From: S5-A14a sp022766365
GTDB lineage: Bacteria; Bacillota; Clostridia; Peptostreptococcales; Anaerovoracaceae
Direction: 5' to 3' (one strand)
Assembly: GCA_050313295.1 (NCBI GenBank)
Contig: JBNPLD010000006.1
DNA length: 64,000 nt
Shown here: positions 52,927-62,762 of the stretch, in pieces
How the letters are laid out: each line of letters opens with the position of its first letter
Position numbering within the stretch: the stretch's first letter is position 1
Notes under the pieces: model-generated
What the model saw: only the letters and a program-made list of their open reading frames with translations
The model's database searches: none
What the model was told of the DNA's origin: nothing
Made by a program: the position numbers and the translations under genes

Positions 52927-54861
52927 CTACAACACATTATGCGCATATAAACTGTATATTTCACTGAGAGCGTTTACCTTGCTCTGAACCTTCAGTTGAA
53001 GATCTGATGCGAGCTGATAATCCTCACTGTCCAAAGCATTCTTAACCTGAGTCAGAAGGCAGAAATCGTTAAGCGCATCCTTGGCGATCTCATGTCTTAG
53101 TTTATCGATGGACAGCCATAATTTAATATCCATATCTGTAAATTCCCTGTCATCGTGAATTCTCCTGCACTCTCTTACAAAACTCATTGTCGCAGGAATT
53201 ATTCTATCATGGAGTTCTGTCTTCCAATGAGACAATGTCTGCTCAACGTAGGAATCTATCACGATAGGTGACATAACTCCGCCTTTGTAAAAAATTTCTA
53301 ACCTGTCTTTGTGGTTTTCGAAATTCATCAGATTTTCCCAAACGGTTGCCGGTGCCTTTCCAAAGAGCTTCTGCCTTTCCTCCTCGGAGTAGTTCGTGAA
53401 AACGTTTTCCTCACTTCTGTACTCTCTATCCTTCTCCAGATAAAAATCTTCTTCCCCATGTTTCTTTGAGATTGACGACTCCAATTCCTTTGGTGTTTTC
53501 TTCTCTGAAAGTGCAGCACTTATACCGTCTAGCATTGAAAGATAAGAGGACGCCAAAACAAGATAAGTATTGCTCTTAGGATTTGGTGACCTGAGTTCAA
53601 ATCTTGTTCCCGCCGGGTTATGCACATCCCGAATCAAGCCGACAAGGACTGTCCTGTTTCTTGATGGCTCTTCCACGGATCTCCCTAATGATGTTACCGT
53701 GCAAACCGGTGCTTCATATCCGGGTTTCAAACGATTAAAAGCATCATTATTGGTACTTACAAATGGATTGATCAGCTCATAGTTTCTAAGAAGTCCCATG
53801 AGAGCACCGAAACCGACAGGACTCAAGAATTCCCCATCCCATTTTTCCGGTGCAAAAAGGCTTACAACTCTGCCGTTTTTCAGCTTTGCCCCCAAACCGA
53901 GATGAGTATGTTCTCCGGATCCTGCGACTCCTCGTACAGGCTTTGCCATGAATGTTACATCAAGCCCATGCATTGTAAAAATATCTCTGACTACATACTT
54001 AATGTGATTCTCATTATCGGCGGCCTGCATTGCGTCTGAATATTTCCAGTCGATCTCGAGTTGCTCCATTATATGATTGTAATGTCCCTCAGTTCCCAGA
54101 TTAGCTTGAACTCCACCTACTTCCTTATGTCCCATTTCCATTTCAAAGCCATAGTAATCGAGGATTGTCATAACCTCTTCAAGGGCAGTTCTAACTTGAC
54201 CATAAGTTCTTTTCCAGTACTGTTCTTTCAAGACTTGAGAGGTGAACAGCTGCTCTCTATCCCCCTTATCATCAGGTGTCCTGACCCAGAACTCAAGCTC
54301 TGTGGCACTGGTCAAAAGCAGTTCTTCAATATCATCTACCCCGGAAACTCCATCCATGTACTGAAATACATAAGGATTTGCCTTAAGCTCTTCCATTATC
54401 ATCTTTCTAAAGTACTTGAGTGCATCCCTTAAAACAACCCTTGAACCGCATTCGAAATTCTCATTATGCACCAGGAAAGAAGGAATCCTCAAGGTGCCCA
54501 CAGGAAGTTCCGTATACTGATCTATATGCCTGAAATTGTGATCTACATACCAGTTCACGTCTAAATCGGGTATTATATCGATTTTTGCATTGTTCAAATC
54601 AGCAATTTTGGGCAGGGCAACACTGGAACCGTCTGTCTGTACACCATGAGCAAGGAATTTTTCCAGATCATCAAGAAAAACCTTCACAGGTATCTTCTCG
54701 TCGGTGTCGTGACCACCCATATCTATCCCCACAAGAGAAACAAACCTTACTTCAGGATGCTCCTCCAATATCCTTCGAATATCATGTTCTCCGTGAAGTT
54801 TTGCCGGAATAGTAAACAGCATTCTATTCAAGTCAAAATTCAATTTGTGTATTCTCTCCAT
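52927..54861 (-). CDS. Glutamine synthetase, long clostridial form
   Basis: The 644-residue protein is longer than GSI (about 450). It has the TDGSS segment (near 75-79) of the N-terminal beta-grasp domain and the catalytic core: LEFWV (the first Glu of the metal site), MEMGHKEVGGVQAN, KPVRGVAGSGEHTHLGLG (near 309-326, the ATP-binding loop with H at the catalytic position), and RFELRSPNPKSNTYLVLA near 424-441. The extra C-terminal part of about 170 residues is helical. It should make glutamine from glutamate and ammonia. No GlnR gene or site is visible. The precise GS subtype needs a tree. Confidence 0.85.
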   Translation of the reverse strand: MERIHKLNFDLNRMLFTIPAKLHGEHDIRRILEEHPEVRFVSLVGIDMGGHDTDEKIPVKVFLDDLEKFLAHGVQTDGSSVALPKIADLNNAKIDIIPDLDVNWYVDHNFRHIDQYTELPVGTLRIPSFLVHNENFECGSRVVLRDALKYFRKMIMEELKANPYVFQYMDGVSGVDDIEELLLTSATELEFWVRTPDDKGDREQLFTSQVLKEQYWKRTYGQVRTALEEVMTILDYYGFEMEMGHKEVGGVQANLGTEGHYNHIMEQLEIDWKYSDAMQAADNENHIKYVVRDIFTMHGLDVTFMAKPVRGVAGSGEHTHLGLGAKLKNGRVVSLFAPEKWDGEFLSPVGFGALMGLLRNYELINPFVSTNNDAFNRLKPGYEAPVCTVTSLGRSVEEPSRNRTVLVGLIRDVHNPAGTRFELRSPNPKSNTYLVLASSYLSMLDGISAALSEKKTPKELESSISKKHGEEDFYLEKDREYRSEENVFTNYSEEERQKLFGKAPATVWENLMNFENHKDRLEIFYKGGVMSPIVIDSYVEQTLSHWKTELHDRIIPATMSFVRECRRIHDDREFTDMDIKLWLSIDKLRHEIAKDALNDFCLLTQVKNALDSEDYQLASDLQLKVQSKVNALSEIYSLYAHNVL

Positions 54862-54915
54862 ACATACCTCTTCTTTTCTATATATCTATAAATATTTTTG
54901 TCATTTTTTTGCAAA

Positions 54916-57843
54916 TTATTTATCTTTCAGTTTCTTAAGAAGATCTGCAAGTTCGTTCATATGATCGCCATAACCCTTCCAGTCACCATCTTTCATGGAT
55001 TTCTGTCCATCTTCAAAGGCTTTGTTTGCCTTATCGATGAGGGTCGCCATACTGTCCTGACCATCCTTGGAAGAATCTCCGGATTTTTCTCCGTTTTTGG
55101 TATCACCACTTCCTTGACCGTTGCTCTCAGTTGTAATACCTTGCGTATAGGCTTCGCCTGCCTGATCTCCGAAGAGCGACTGTAAAGCCTCCTTAAGTGT
55201 GGCCTCATAAGCGATCTTATCACCGTAAGCTATGATAACTCTCTTAACTTCCGGAATGGCTGAATTGCTCGCTTCAAGATAAACCGGTTCCACGTACAAA
55301 AGAGATGACTCTATGGGTACAACAAATAGGTTCCCCCTGCTGTATTTTGAGCCGGCAGAGTTCCAAAGTGAGAAATCCTGAGAAATTTCCGTATTCTGAT
55401 CAATTTGTGCCTCGATTTGCATAGGTCCGTACACTGTCTTGCTCTTAGGGAATTGATAAACCACAAGATTCCCGTAATTCTTGCCATCATTCCTCGCTAC
55501 CATCAAAGCTGTCATGTTATTCTTACCCTTAGGTGTAAAAGGCAGGGTACTTATGAATTCGGCTTCGCCCTCTCCCGGCAGTTTAGCCACAAAATAGTTA
55601 GGCTCCATGGAAATTTCTTCTGTGCCATATATCTGTTTTGCCACATCCCAAAGATCTTCTTTCTGATAGAAGACTTTAACATCGTTCATATGGTACCTTG
55701 AATATATTTCACTTTGAACTTTGAACATAGCATGCGGATATCTCATATGTTCTCTCATGGCTTCAGGCATCTTCTCCACATCCTTAAATAAAGTAGGAAA
55801 AATTTTCTGATATGTTCTTGCCAGTGGATCATCCTTATCTACAATATAGAAATTCGTATCTCCATTATATGCATCCACAACAACTTTAATTGAATTTCGA
55901 ATATAGTTTCCGGAAGCTTTTGCTTTTTCGCTTACAAAAGGTTCAGAATACGGATATTGACTGCTGGTCGTATAGGCATCCATCATCCAGTAAAGCTTTC
56001 CGTTAATGTTAACAGCATATGGATCCTCCTCATATGTGAGATACGGCATTACTTTCCTTATCCTGTCCACAACATTACGATTTATTATAATTCTGGAGTC
56101 CCCCTTGATATTAGAGGAAACAAGTAGCTTCAGACTTCTCTCTTTGATAGAGAAAAGCAGCCTGTTGAACGGATTCAGCTTTATCCCCGCTGTTCCCTTA
56201 TATCTTGTGTATCTGTTGTCATTGCCGTCAGGATAGTCAAATTCATCCTCCTTGGTATCGACAAGAATATAATCGTTGGAAAGTTCTCCAAAATAAACCT
56301 CAGGTCTGTTAATTTTCAATTCTTCCTTGTCGGTTTCAGGCGGTATATTCTTAATCATGACAGACGGCTGTCCGCTTGGTGTTACCGTGTCAACCCTGGA
56401 TAGTGTAGCTCCATAGCCATGGGTATATTTCAGATGTCTGTTCAGCCAAGTATCATTGATTTTTTCTTCATCGATTTCTCTGACAGACATGTATGTCTGA
56501 GTAATTTCATCACCTATATTATATCTGTCCACATCAACATCGTTGAATGTATAGTACTGTCTGATACTTTGTGTCTGATTATAAAAAGTCTTAACGGGTT
56601 TATAATCATTGATTCTAATATTGCTTATCGTCTGGTTATTATTCTTAATATCATCGGCAGTCAGCGAATTCTCAGCCGGGAAAGACTTAACATCAACATT
56701 ATCCAAATCATATGCATATTGAGTAAATTCTATGTTCCGCTTGAGATACTTACTCTCTTTATTAATTTCATCAGGAGATACCACAAAGTTCTGTACTGCA
56801 GCCGCAACTCCCATCCCGGCAAGTCCGATAACTATCATAGCAGCAGGGATGACAAAAATTTTCCTGTAATTTTTTCTTTTAATCATAGGAATTACAAACA
56901 CCGCTCCTACCAGCGACATTATCATTAAAATTCTATAAACCCACAAGGTAACGTTAAGATCCGTAAATCCGGCTCCATATACTACCCCCCTATGAGTATG
57001 CAGAAGCTCAAATTGCTGCAAATAGAAATTCAGCGCCAACATGAGAAAGAAAAATATTCCCAAAGCTATGAACTGATGTCTCGCTATTTCAACGATCTGA
57101 TTGAAATACGTCTTGCCTGAGGTAGCAGCTTGTCTGTTGATACCGGGGTTTTTCTTTGTTACAAAAATTCGTTTGAAAAGTTCTCCCAGTATTCCATGCA
57201 GATCCTTGAAATCCTCATAATCGTTCCCGTCCACATATGTATAGTCGTTTTCGTCCTCCTCGTCAGGCAGAGGATCAGGGGTCCTCATTGTGAGGAGAAT
57301 CAGATAGTATATAATCGTCACAACTATTATAATCAGAGTCAGGGCAATGACAAGCTGATTTACAGTCTGCAAAAACTCCAATTTAAAGACATAGAAAGAA
57401 ACATCCATGCCGAATATCGGATCCTTAATTTTAAAGTCTGTGCTGTTGAGAAACTGAAGAAGCGGAAACCAAAGAACTTTCATTGCAAAAATTGCCGCAA
57501 AAGCCCCAAAAATCACAGATAAGAGGCTGGTGTATGTCCTGAGCCTCTTTAAATCTGTCTCCTCTGAGGAAACAATTTTAGTAAAGTATCCCTTCCTGAC
57601 CTTATGCAGGTAAAAATTGACTAATAGAAAAACAACAATGAAAATCGGAAGTCCTATTTTAATCTGGGTAAAAAGCTTGGTGAAGAAAACGGCTACGTAA
57701 CCAAGTTCCCCAAACCATAGCCAATCTACAATAAAATCAATAAGTGATATGAATAGTACGGGGATCATTATCCCCACCACCGCTGTGATAATCTTGTTCC
57801 GTTTTTTTTCGTTGAAGCTTGTCGCTTTTCCAATGTTCTTCAT
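54916..57843 (-). CDS. UPF0182 family large membrane protein
   Basis: The 975-residue protein has about seven hydrophobic segments in the first 360 residues and a long extracellular part (about 370-900) with repeated NNQTISNIRINDYKP-like and YTRYKGTAGIKLNPFNRLLFSI-like stretches typical of COG1615/UPF0182. The C-terminal 80 residues (GSGDTKNGEKSGDSSKDGQDS then a helical end) are low complexity. Function is unknown in all known members. It follows two unrecognised membrane-anchored genes and precedes glutamine synthetase. Confidence 0.88.
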   Translation of the reverse strand: MKNIGKATSFNEKKRNKIITAVVGIMIPVLFISLIDFIVDWLWFGELGYVAVFFTKLFTQIKIGLPIFIVVFLLVNFYLHKVRKGYFTKIVSSEETDLKRLRTYTSLLSVIFGAFAAIFAMKVLWFPLLQFLNSTDFKIKDPIFGMDVSFYVFKLEFLQTVNQLVIALTLIIIVVTIIYYLILLTMRTPDPLPDEEDENDYTYVDGNDYEDFKDLHGILGELFKRIFVTKKNPGINRQAATSGKTYFNQIVEIARHQFIALGIFFFLMLALNFYLQQFELLHTHRGVVYGAGFTDLNVTLWVYRILMIMSLVGAVFVIPMIKRKNYRKIFVIPAAMIVIGLAGMGVAAAVQNFVVSPDEINKESKYLKRNIEFTQYAYDLDNVDVKSFPAENSLTADDIKNNNQTISNIRINDYKPVKTFYNQTQSIRQYYTFNDVDVDRYNIGDEITQTYMSVREIDEEKINDTWLNRHLKYTHGYGATLSRVDTVTPSGQPSVMIKNIPPETDKEELKINRPEVYFGELSNDYILVDTKEDEFDYPDGNDNRYTRYKGTAGIKLNPFNRLLFSIKERSLKLLVSSNIKGDSRIIINRNVVDRIRKVMPYLTYEEDPYAVNINGKLYWMMDAYTTSSQYPYSEPFVSEKAKASGNYIRNSIKVVVDAYNGDTNFYIVDKDDPLARTYQKIFPTLFKDVEKMPEAMREHMRYPHAMFKVQSEIYSRYHMNDVKVFYQKEDLWDVAKQIYGTEEISMEPNYFVAKLPGEGEAEFISTLPFTPKGKNNMTALMVARNDGKNYGNLVVYQFPKSKTVYGPMQIEAQIDQNTEISQDFSLWNSAGSKYSRGNLFVVPIESSLLYVEPVYLEASNSAIPEVKRVIIAYGDKIAYEATLKEALQSLFGDQAGEAYTQGITTESNGQGSGDTKNGEKSGDSSKDGQDSMATLIDKANKAFEDGQKSMKDGDWKGYGDHMNELADLLKKLKDK

Positions 57844-57919
57844 CTATTCAATTTATCCTTTCTAAATGAAATCCTAATTGATTTCAGGCGATAAACTTAT
57901 CCCCGAGTTTCCGAGGCAC

Positions 57920-60082
57920 TTATTCACTCTTTGCGGCAGCAGTCACATCCGAAACCTTCATAGCAGTTCCCTCGGGTTCAACATATACCGTGTATTTATG
58001 CACAGTTCCCTTCTTACCGCTCACAGATGTTGCAACGAAAAACCCGAATTCTCCTGTGCGAATTTCTCCGATATTAAGGGTTTCTACCTTTTCACCGTTC
58101 ACTCCCCCCTCTACGGAATTAACATCTGAGAAGTATGCTATTACAGTTTTTACAATATTGGGGCCATAATATATATTGCTGCCATCCTCTGTGTACCAAG
58201 TGCTGTCGCTGAATGGCTTGCTAACATCCACACCTTTAAAGTCTTTATTTGTGATATCAACTTTCAGTTCGGGATCGGACTGTACTTTACCGATGTTCTG
58301 GTTTGCTGAAGCAGAATCCGCAATCCAGTCGTCCACCGTCTTCGTTTCTTCCGGGTTTTCAACCGGATTAGAGGTAGAATTCTGACCTGTTATCATATGT
58401 ATGATACTATCATACGTTCTATCAATTTTTATAGCCAGCGAGCTATTCGGGGCAATAATCTTGATTCCGAGTATAACTATCACTATTACTAATATCGTAT
58501 AGAACAATATGCTGAGAGCATGGAAAGCCTTAGATTTTGGCTTTATTTCTTCTTCCTCAGGTTCTATATTTGTTTTCTTGTTTTCATCGTTACTGCGGTC
58601 AGAAGGCTCTTCTGCTTTTTCTTCTTTCACTTCTTCTGAATCTGTCAGTACCTCCCGGGATATATCTTCATCTGAAATCTTGTCTTCTTTTAAAGCAGTT
58701 TCAGTATTTTCATCACCGGTTTGCAGCGGCTCCCCATTATCACTGCCGCTAACAGTATCTTCGTCATCAAATATTGCTTGGAAGTTGAACTTGGTTTTCT
58801 TTCTGTTATCAGCTCTTCCTCGCCTTCTTCTGCCTTTGGAAGCTTCTCCCGGAACTCCACCTCCTGCGAGTTCTCCAAGGCTGGCTTCGACTTCTGCACC
58901 CTCTGCTGCTGGTTCAATTTGATTTCCTGATTCTTGCGTACCTGAGTCTCCTGCTCCTGCACTCTCATCGGAGCCGGCGATATTTGAGAATCCAAGTTCC
59001 CCTTCTCCGACTGTCGAAAGAGCTGCTGCTCCTCCTGCAGCAACTGATGAGGCGATTCCTCCCATTGATTCTCCTGACCCTGACGCCACTGCAGCCGATA
59101 TGCTTTTCTTCTCAACTTCGGTGTCATCACCCAGAAATCCCTCATGTTCTCCTTCCTGCTCCAGCAATTCCAAATTGGTTTCATCGTCCCTTGGAGTTCC
59201 TTCTCCAGCAGTTTGAAGTTTTCTCCCAAGATCTGAGCCATTTGAACCGGGTTTTCCTCCTTCTCCAGGAAACATTTTTTTCTCGATTTCGGCATCTTTG
59301 TCCTCGAAACTCTTGCTACTGGGAGGGATTTCCGTATCATTGTCTTCAATGTTCTCGTAGTTTGCATCCAACTTTAGTTTCTCATATTCACGATCGAGCA
59401 ACCGCTGAAATTCCTCATTCTTCTTATTGAAGGTATAGAATTTATTGACTCTATTTGAATCCGTGGAATTGATATTTGCATTATCGCCGGACACAAAAGA
59501 ATTATCCTCCTCAGGTCTGCTCTCATTGGCTCCATATCCAAAAATCATCCTGTGAAGGTCATCATCTGCATCCGATTCCCCTGTTACCACTGAACCATCT
59601 TCAGCACCGTATGTGGATTCTCCACGGAACGAAAACTTTCCTGAATTTTTTGAACCGGAAGTGCCATCTGCAAAATGTTTATCTTCTGCATTCGACCTTT
59701 TGTCCTTCTTTTCTTGCATGAGGACATCATCCCATTCAATGTTAACTTTCTTTTCCTTCTTATTGCCTTCGGAAGGAAATCCGTCTAAATCCCAGCTAAA
59801 ATTAGCCGTCCTTTTCAAGTTTATCTTCTTGCGATTGTCTTTCCCTCCACGGTCATATTCTCCTGATGTTGAAGCTCCCGCAGCAATATCCCCGGTACCT
59901 AATCCGGAAGCAAGTACTGTCTCAGCTCTATGACCATTTTCAAAATCCCGGTTTGAATCAATCGTCTCAGCTACGGAAGGCTCGGACCTGTCTGAAGACT
60001 CTATGGGTTCAACCTTGCTTCCGCAATAGCTGCAAAATTTTGAATCATCACTTATTGATTTTCCACATTCCTTACAAAACAT
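57920..60082 (-). CDS. Zinc-ribbon, acidic, single-pass membrane protein
   Basis: The 720-residue protein opens with a zinc ribbon (C3-x2-C6 and C17-x2-C20), then a very acidic low-complexity region (about 25-515) with short repeated hydrophobic patches (NFSWDLDGFPS, VNIEWDDVL, KFNFQAIFDDED), one transmembrane helix (about 520-545) and an extracellular domain of about 150 residues. The acidic region has a long stretch of Gly, Ser, Ala and Glu. The architecture fits clostridial zinc-ribbon membrane proteins of unknown role. Antisense open frames reflect its composition. It follows the 199-residue gene by 12 bases. Confidence 0.75.
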   Translation of the reverse strand: MFCKECGKSISDDSKFCSYCGSKVEPIESSDRSEPSVAETIDSNRDFENGHRAETVLASGLGTGDIAAGASTSGEYDRGGKDNRKKINLKRTANFSWDLDGFPSEGNKKEKKVNIEWDDVLMQEKKDKRSNAEDKHFADGTSGSKNSGKFSFRGESTYGAEDGSVVTGESDADDDLHRMIFGYGANESRPEEDNSFVSGDNANINSTDSNRVNKFYTFNKKNEEFQRLLDREYEKLKLDANYENIEDNDTEIPPSSKSFEDKDAEIEKKMFPGEGGKPGSNGSDLGRKLQTAGEGTPRDDETNLELLEQEGEHEGFLGDDTEVEKKSISAAVASGSGESMGGIASSVAAGGAAALSTVGEGELGFSNIAGSDESAGAGDSGTQESGNQIEPAAEGAEVEASLGELAGGGVPGEASKGRRRRGRADNRKKTKFNFQAIFDDEDTVSGSDNGEPLQTGDENTETALKEDKISDEDISREVLTDSEEVKEEKAEEPSDRSNDENKKTNIEPEEEEIKPKSKAFHALSILFYTILVIVIVILGIKIIAPNSSLAIKIDRTYDSIIHMITGQNSTSNPVENPEETKTVDDWIADSASANQNIGKVQSDPELKVDITNKDFKGVDVSKPFSDSTWYTEDGSNIYYGPNIVKTVIAYFSDVNSVEGGVNGEKVETLNIGEIRTGEFGFFVATSVSGKKGTVHKYTVYVEPEGTAMKVSDVTAAAKSE

Positions 60083-60094
60083 TTCCTCGCCTTT

Positions 60095-60694
60095 CTAATC
60101 TCTAATCTGTTTCTTAATTTCCTCAACGTTATATTCCTTACCGAACTTATCCATTCCGTCCGTCCTGCTTGTAAACTTTCTCTTAGGCTTGCAGGAGTTT
60201 TCCAATATTTCTCCTCGCCCCGATGAAACCAGTATCTTTTCAATCATCGATTCCCTAAGAGCATCGGCCTTCAATGCAGGGTTATCACCCCTATCGATAT
60301 CCTCTCTATCAAAACCGGATCCTTCACATGTTTCAATATCCCCACCTATTTTTGTGGGATCAACTCCATCGAGGTCTGATGTCTGAGTCCTGCCTGATCC
60401 GGCTCTCACCATAGCCTCTTCCAAGGCTTCCTGCTCATGATTCTTCTTTGAGGAATTGTCAATGTAAATGAAGTCCCCCTGCTTCCTCAGCTGGGATATA
60501 TTGCCATTAATATCTTCCAGAATCTCCTCGATTTTCGTATATGACTCGGCCTTTTTTTTAGAAGCTTTATTCACCTTATTATACAAAAATACCAGGAAAA
60601 ACAGGCACAACAACACAACAATAGTGATTGCTATACTCTGCACAATTTCCTGGTTATTCACAATGAACTGTCCAAATTTTCCAAAGATATTCAT
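60095..60694 (-). CDS. 199-residue single-pass membrane protein
   Basis: The protein has one N-terminal transmembrane helix (about 20-42, AITIVVLLCLFFLVFLYN), a basic juxtamembrane stretch, a coiled-coil segment (about 50-75) and an acidic soluble part that ends KFGKEYNVEEIKKQIRD. I do not recognise it. It is the first gene of the operon with the zinc-ribbon protein, behind a good promoter (60726-60754) and a GAGGAG site. Confidence 0.65.
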   Translation of the reverse strand: MNIFGKFGQFIVNNQEIVQSIAITIVVLLCLFFLVFLYNKVNKASKKKAESYTKIEEILEDINGNISQLRKQGDFIYIDNSSKKNHEQEALEEAMVRAGSGRTQTSDLDGVDPTKIGGDIETCEGSGFDREDIDRGDNPALKADALRESMIEKILVSSGRGEILENSCKPKRKFTSRTDGMDKFGKEYNVEEIKKQIRD

Positions 60695-60725
60695 AGCTAC
60701 TCCTCGCTTACAATTATTCCAAGAT

Positions 60726-60754
60726 ATTATATAATATTATCCGGAAATTATCAA
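60726..60754 (-). promoter_or_regulatory. Promoter of the 199-residue/zinc-ribbon operon
   Basis: On the minus strand TTGATA (60754-60749), 17 bases, TATAAT (60731-60726). The start near 60719 gives a leader of about 25 bases. Confidence 0.7.
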
Positions 60755-61274
60755 GAATAGCCATATCGAAATATACCCTAATTATCCCTTGCCGGACCAT
60801 GATAATCCCGGTGTCTTTCCACCTCCCTCTCTGACAAAAAATTATTACTCCGACATTGCCCTTCCCTGAGAAGAATCTCACCTCCATTCTCAGATTTTGA
60901 GACAGGATTTTTCGGTTTTATCTCTTTCACTTTATTATTTTCACCTGGATTACATTCGCATATTTATGCAGTTAACTCACGGAACTCCTCTCGACAAACA
61001 TAACCTTATTCATATACATCTGACTCATCATTGGCCAACAACGACATAATAATTCCCCATATTATATCACATGGAATGACTTACCCACCTGTATATAAAG
61101 TTACATAATAATTCGCAGTTTTATCTTTTGACTTGAAAGTGCAACCCTCTTCACAGCTTTTGGGGATTCTCATCATCGAAAAGTTCTGCAAACAAAAATT
61201 TAATGATTCAAATCCATATTAATTAAAAATATATTCCCGATATACAATAGTACTTTTAATTACTACCTGAGCTA
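60755..61274. other. Gene-free spacer
   Basis: This stretch of about 520 bases has no reading frame with a ribosome site and is AT-rich. A modest hairpin (GAGAA near 60870 with TTCTC near 60895) and scattered short palindromes are the only structure I see. No known structured RNA (SRP, RNase P, tmRNA, 6S, T-box) could be matched by eye. Confidence 0.4.
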
Positions 61275-62021
61275 TCAGAAAGAAGCTAAAAAAGTTTGCA
61301 GCCTTTCGGATTTAGGATTTTCAAATATCTGCGTAGGCGTTCCTTCCTCCAGTTTTTCACCGTCAGCCATGAACACGGTCCTATCAGAAACATCCCTTGC
61401 GAAGCTCATTTCGTGGGTAACTACGACCATTGTCATATGTTCTGAGGCAAGTCCCTTCATTACATTGAGTACAGAACCTATTATTTCAGGATCAAGAGCC
61501 GATGTGGGTTCATCAAAGAGCATCAAATCAGGCTTCATTGCAAGGCTTCTTGCAATCGCAACCCTCTGTTTCTGACCCCCTGAAATCTGTGCCGGATAAG
61601 CAGACGCCTTATCTGAAAGTCCCACCATGTCCAAAAGTTCCTTGGCATTAGTCTCAGCATCTACTTTAGGAACTTTCAACACCTTTATAGGTGCGTAAGT
61701 TATATTCTCAAGGCAGGTCATATGAGGAAATAGATTAAAATGCTGAAACACCATGCTGGTCCTTCCATGAAGATCTATGGTGCCGCTCGTTGGAACAGTC
61801 AGACCGTTGATACATCTGAGCAGTGTACTTTTACCTGAGCCGGAAGGACCTATGATAGTCACGATTTCCCCTCTTTCAACGGAGAAGTCCACACCCCTGA
61901 GAGCCTTGAACTCACCATATTCTTTGACAATCCCTTTCATTTCAAGAATCCTGTCTTTATCCATGAATTTTGATATACTGCCTTGCAATTCATCTCGTAT
62001 TTTGGCGTTATCGCTTCTCAT
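61275..62021 (-). CDS. Polar amino-acid ABC transporter ATPase
   Basis: The ATPase of a GlnQ/HisP-type importer. Walker A is GPSGSGKST (residues about 54-62), the signature is ISGGQKQR, Walker B is LMLFDEPTSALDPE, and MVVVTHEMSFARDVSDRTVFMADG is the diagnostic region of polar amino-acid ATPases. The ATG at 62021 overlaps the permease stop (ATGA) and follows AAGGAGG. A 20-residue N-terminal extension precedes the usual start. Confidence 0.93.
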   Translation of the reverse strand: MRSDNAKIRDELQGSISKFMDKDRILEMKGIVKEYGEFKALRGVDFSVERGEIVTIIGPSGSGKSTLLRCINGLTVPTSGTIDLHGRTSMVFQHFNLFPHMTCLENITYAPIKVLKVPKVDAETNAKELLDMVGLSDKASAYPAQISGGQKQRVAIARSLAMKPDLMLFDEPTSALDPEIIGSVLNVMKGLASEHMTMVVVTHEMSFARDVSDRTVFMADGEKLEEGTPTQIFENPKSERLQTFLASF

Positions 62022-62686
62022 CAGAATTCCTCCTTTGCGTCATATCTCTTAAAATGTCCCTCAAGCTTGCTTGCCACAAGGGTTATCAGAAGATTTAACC
62101 CTAGATAGATGATAGCTGTATAAAGAAAGATTGTCGTCACAGAAGTACGATTTACAATTCCGTAGGTAACCTTCATCAGTTCCATCATGCCCAGAGTCTG
62201 AGCTAATGCAGTGTCCTTCACAAGTGTTATGACCTCATTGAAAATGGACGGCAAAATAGCCTTCATAGTCTGAGGTAAAACTATATCCCGCGTCGTCTGC
62301 CACTTTGAAAGTCCCAAAGAATGAGCCGCTTCAAACTGTCCTCGATCAATGCTATTTATTCCTCCTCTGTATATCTCCGCAAAGTATGCAGCATAATTTA
62401 AAGCGAAAGTAAAAGCAATGGTTGTGAACAAAGTAGGGGCCACACCGATATTAATGGGAATAAAAAAATAAAAGAAGAACATCTGCATTAACAGCGGTGT
62501 CCCTCTGAATATCCAAACATATGTCTGGCAAATGAACCTTAAGGGAAAAATCCTGCTGTTTGCCCCCAGGGCTATGGGAAGCCCGAGTGGCAATGCAAAC
62601 AGCAGGGTTACGGTGAAAAGTTTGATGACCATCCATGTCCCCTCAAGAAGGAGTTGCCAGTTTTCTATTAAAGGTTCTAAAATCAT
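62021..62686 (-). CDS. Polar amino-acid ABC transporter permease
   Basis: The 221-residue permease of the HisM/GlnP family has about five transmembrane helices and the EAA loop EAAHSLGLSKWQTTRDIVLPQ (about 134-153), which docks on the ATPase. The N-terminal TWMVIKLFTVTLLFALPLGLPIAL is typical. A GAGGC-type site precedes the ATG. It lies between the binding-protein and ATPase genes. Confidence 0.94.
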   Translation of the reverse strand: MILEPLIENWQLLLEGTWMVIKLFTVTLLFALPLGLPIALGANSRIFPLRFICQTYVWIFRGTPLLMQMFFFYFFIPINIGVAPTLFTTIAFTFALNYAAYFAEIYRGGINSIDRGQFEAAHSLGLSKWQTTRDIVLPQTMKAILPSIFNEVITLVKDTALAQTLGMMELMKVTYGIVNRTSVTTIFLYTAIIYLGLNLLITLVASKLEGHFKRYDAKEEF

Positions 62687-62762
62687 ACAAGCCTCTTTCT
62701 CATTTTATATATTACCTATTTATTTAAAAACCGAATCTTCTGTAAATCTTGAAATCCTTCAC

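Noticed and set aside
58509..59430. Long plus-strand open frames opposite the zinc-ribbon gene
   Set aside because: They follow from the Ser/Glu-rich low-complexity codons of the minus-strand gene and lack ribosome sites.
60755..61274. Structured RNA gene in the largest spacer
   Set aside because: No diagnostic segments of SRP RNA, RNase P, tmRNA or 6S RNA could be found on either strand by eye.
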